A DNA stretch of 61,494 bases, taken from Ruminococcus sp. (GTDB lineage Bacteria; Bacillota; Clostridia; Lachnospirales; Lachnospiraceae). The notes under the pieces were generated by a model. The model made no database searches. It was not told where the DNA came from and saw nothing but the letters and a program-made list of their open reading frames with translations. Both the position numbers and the translations under genes were made by a program. Below, piece by piece: positions 59,329-61,494 of this stretch; within the stretch, counting starts at the first letter, position 1; each line of letters opens with the position of its first letter. The stretch is from contig JAMPIB010000014.1 in assembly GCA_023663085.1 (NCBI GenBank), positions 1-61,494 of the forward strand, written 5' to 3'.

Positions 59329-61099
59329 CCATAAAAACACCGTCATAAAAACGCTCCGCTACTTTTATCCCCTTGCCTTGAAACGCTTTAAAGGCTTCTT
59401 TGTGTACGGAGCCGCTCATATTCTCATTACCGCACTTCATCCCTTTATCTCTATCATGATGACGCCGCTTATCATCGACGAGCTTCTGGGCGCAAGAGAT
59501 ATGCGCAGACTGATCTTCTACGCCGCCATTATCGTCATAGGAGGCTCCCTCGTCTCCCTGCTCGGCTCTTATGTAAGCGTGGTGCTGGAAAAATATAACG
59601 AAAAAATGGAAAACTTTTTCGCCGAAGAAATGAGCCGCCGCGTCATGGGACTGGACTTCCAGCTGACCGAAGATAAAAAAGCCTTAGACCAGATAGAAGC
59701 CGCCCGGACCGGCATGTCATGGTACTCCGGCGGCGTATACGGCATCTCCACGCAGTTATTTCAGATCATCTCCCATGCTCTGCGCATTGGCGGCGTTATT
59801 ATCCTGCTGCTCCTCCATGCACCGTTTTTATTTGTTGTCACAGCCGTTTTACTGATCATTAACACCATCATGAACAGTAAACAGAACGAACTGGAGATTC
59901 TGGCTTTTAAAAAGCTGTCCAGACTGAACCGTATCTTTTCCTATTTAGGCTACCGAATCACCAGCATCGACTATGCCAAAGATATCCGCCTCTATGACGC
60001 CAGAGACATGTTTGTGGAAAAATGGGATAACTACACATTGGAATCTATCGCAAACTGGAAATGGCAGGCGGATAAGACGATGCCTTTAAATATTGTCACC
60101 GCCATTGCCGAGACTGTCAGAAACTGTATTTCCTATCTGTATCTCGGTATCCTTACCATCGGCGGCAAGATTACGATAGGCATCTTTTCGCAGATGCTCT
60201 CCGCCGGAAACACTTTTCACACTTCCATGGAGGGGCTGATCTTCAGCGTACAGGAGATTATCAAACGCTGCAATTACGCCTACGATTACGTACTTTTCAT
60301 GCACTATCCGCCCGCCATTGAAAAAGGAGACCGCCATGTGGAAGACGGCGCCCATACCATTACTTTCAACCATGTTTCTTTCACCTATCCCGGCTCCGAT
60401 GGGAAAGTATTAGAAGACGTATCGCTGACGCTCCAGCAGGGGGAACACCTCTCAATCGTCGGCCTCAACGGCGCTGGCAAGACTACTTTTGTCAAACTGC
60501 TGTGTCGGCTTTATGACCCGACAGAAGGTGAGATTCTCTTAGACGGCATCAACATCAAGAAATATGACTATCACGAATATATGGCCTTATTCGCTCCCGT
60601 TTTTCAGGATTTTCGTCTCTTTGCCTTTTCTATCAGAGACAACCTGACGCTTGATACAACCTGCGAAGACGCCGAACTCAACGCCCTCTTAGCACAGGTC
60701 GGCCTCGCCGATAAGATAGCTTCTCTGCCGGGCGGCGTCGATACGATGCTCTTTAAAAGTTTTGACAAGGACGGTATCGAACCCTCCGGCGGCGAACAGC
60801 AAAAACTCGCCATTGCCCGCGCTCTCTATAAAAAAGCGCCTATCGTCATCTTAGACGAACCTACCGCGGCGCTTGACCCGCTTGCAGAATATGATATCTA
60901 CAGACAGTTCAATACCCTGGTTGGCGGCAAGACGGCCATTTATATCTCCCATAGACTCTCAAGCTGTAAGTTCTGCGACCGGATCGCAGTATTTTCCGAA
61001 GGGAAGATCAAAGAATACGGCACACATGACGAACTGGCCGGAAAGACCGATGGCCTTTATGCGGAAATGTTTGCGGCGCAGGCGCGGTATTATAAGTAG
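59321..61099 (+). CDS. ABC exporter half-transporter (permease-ATPase), subunit 2
   Basis: A 592-residue paralogue of the preceding protein. Six helices (KGFFVYGAAHILITALHPFISIMMTPL and others), then Walker A VGLNGAGKTT, signature PSGGEQQKLAIARAL, Walker B IVILDEPTAALD and His switch YISHRLSS. ATG at 59321 follows AGGAGG and overlaps the upstream stop by 8 bases; the frame start at 59225 is inside the other gene. Both ATPase sites look intact. Confidence 0.92.
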   Translation: MSDHKNTVIKTLRYFYPLALKRFKGFFVYGAAHILITALHPFISIMMTPLIIDELLGARDMRRLIFYAAIIVIGGSLVSLLGSYVSVVLEKYNEKMENFFAEEMSRRVMGLDFQLTEDKKALDQIEAARTGMSWYSGGVYGISTQLFQIISHALRIGGVIILLLLHAPFLFVVTAVLLIINTIMNSKQNELEILAFKKLSRLNRIFSYLGYRITSIDYAKDIRLYDARDMFVEKWDNYTLESIANWKWQADKTMPLNIVTAIAETVRNCISYLYLGILTIGGKITIGIFSQMLSAGNTFHTSMEGLIFSVQEIIKRCNYAYDYVLFMHYPPAIEKGDRHVEDGAHTITFNHVSFTYPGSDGKVLEDVSLTLQQGEHLSIVGLNGAGKTTFVKLLCRLYDPTEGEILLDGINIKKYDYHEYMALFAPVFQDFRLFAFSIRDNLTLDTTCEDAELNALLAQVGLADKIASLPGGVDTMLFKSFDKDGIEPSGGEQQKLAIARALYKKAPIVILDEPTAALDPLAEYDIYRQFNTLVGGKTAIYISHRLSSCKFCDRIAVFSEGKIKEYGTHDELAGKTDGLYAEMFAAQARYYK

Positions 61100-61195
61100 A
61101 TATAGATGAACTGCTGTTAAACGGCACCGAATGGCATGAAACAACTACTTTTCAGGAATGAAAAGCACAAATCTACCAATTGCGCTCTTGGCATA

Positions 61196-61494
61196 TCAGA
61201 GCAGCCTTAAAAGCTGTACCAGTTCATGCGGTTCATCTGCATCTGATATGGTCTGTCTGGTGTCAAACTGCGAGAAACGATTTGCTTTATAGAAAGCCAG
61301 AAGTTTTCCCTCATTCTCTGCTTCCAAGAATGTCACCATGCCGCCGCCCAGATACTGCATCTCTTTGATTTTATTCCATGCCAATTCAAGTAATTCCTCA
61401 CCGGTAATCTTTTCCTCTGCACCGCCAGTAAAATTTTTGCCAATCTGGGCAATAAGATATGCCGACATGGTATATGTATCTGTATTTTTATCCA
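61196..61494 (-). CDS. GNAT family acetyltransferase, C-terminal part (cut by window end)
   Basis: The frame stays open to the window edge, reading DKNTDTYTMSAYLIAQIGKNF upstream of the only in-window Met (61468). It continues KITGEELLELAWNKIKEMQYLGGGMVTFLEAENEGKLLAFYKANRFSQFDTR and ends HELVQLLRLL. This is the C-terminal pattern of GNAT acetyltransferases that resemble tRNA-acetylating toxins, with the late GFxxFDTR-like motif. The acetyl-CoA loop and start are outside the window, so a toxin role (and a partner antitoxin) cannot be checked here. Confidence 0.78.
   Translation of the reverse strand, partial: DKNTDTYTMSAYLIAQIGKNFTGGAEEKITGEELLELAWNKIKEMQYLGGGMVTFLEAENEGKLLAFYKANRFSQFDTRQTISDADEPHELVQLLRLL

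Overview
The window looks like chromosome from a gut-type member of the Lachnospiraceae (Clostridia, Bacillota). The basis is the infC-rpmI-rplT order with an attenuated leader, the DUF1540 and C-GCAxxG-C-C proteins, CUT1-type sugar ABC genes without an ATPase gene, FucO-type alcohol dehydrogenase, LytTR/DUF3021 modules, Rpn-type nucleases and many AGGAGG-type ribosome binding sites. No species-level call is possible from the sequence alone. Most genes lie on the minus strand. There is no prophage, CRISPR array or classical insertion sequence.

Layout. 1-94: the 3' part of tRNA-Pro(AGG) and a terminator. 136-11704: housekeeping and envelope genes: an EAL phosphodiesterase, pepD, the infC-rpmI-rplT operon (ATT start and terminator/antiterminator leader), a lipoprotein, a DUF1540 protein, a GT39-like glycosyltransferase overlapping thrS, a C-GCAxxG-C-C protein, a CAP-domain protein and a SEC-C protein. 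12066-14528: an AT-rich island with a membrane protein and a winged-helix protein. 14529-17254: a MATE exporter and fucO. 17382-25132: a fructan/sucrose locus (two permeases, binding lipoprotein, GH32, fructokinase) controlled by a divergent LacI regulator, with three AACGTT operators. 25129-27378: small anchored and lipid-anchored unknowns. 27492-31043: five clustered proteins without recognised domains, two of them related to each other. 31193-34580: a transglutaminase-like protein, an acyltransferase split at a C9A9 tract, a decayed Rpn copy and a second acyltransferase. 34603-44793: glycan use (beta-mannosidase, beta-galactosidase) plus a LytTR/DUF3021/ABC module. 44903-50446: an intact Rpn nuclease and an ECF sigma-ABC exporter operon. 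50530-54727: HAD hydrolases, LysR, an alpha/beta hydrolase and TetR. 54890-61494: a mobile-element remnant, an AI-2E family protein, an XRE regulator with a repeat beta-helix tail, a heterodimeric ABC exporter and the end of a GNAT gene.

The most unusual content is non-coding. Two long palindromic elements (39777-39966 and 46021-46192) share a conserved core and mismatch pattern but have unrelated, internally complementary outer arms. This is the pattern expected of a structured RNA, or of a hairpin element under structural selection. A separate 101-bp repeat with three successive hairpins occurs twice (29070-29170 and 52968-53068). The five-gene cluster at 27492-31043 is the best candidate for an undescribed protein system.
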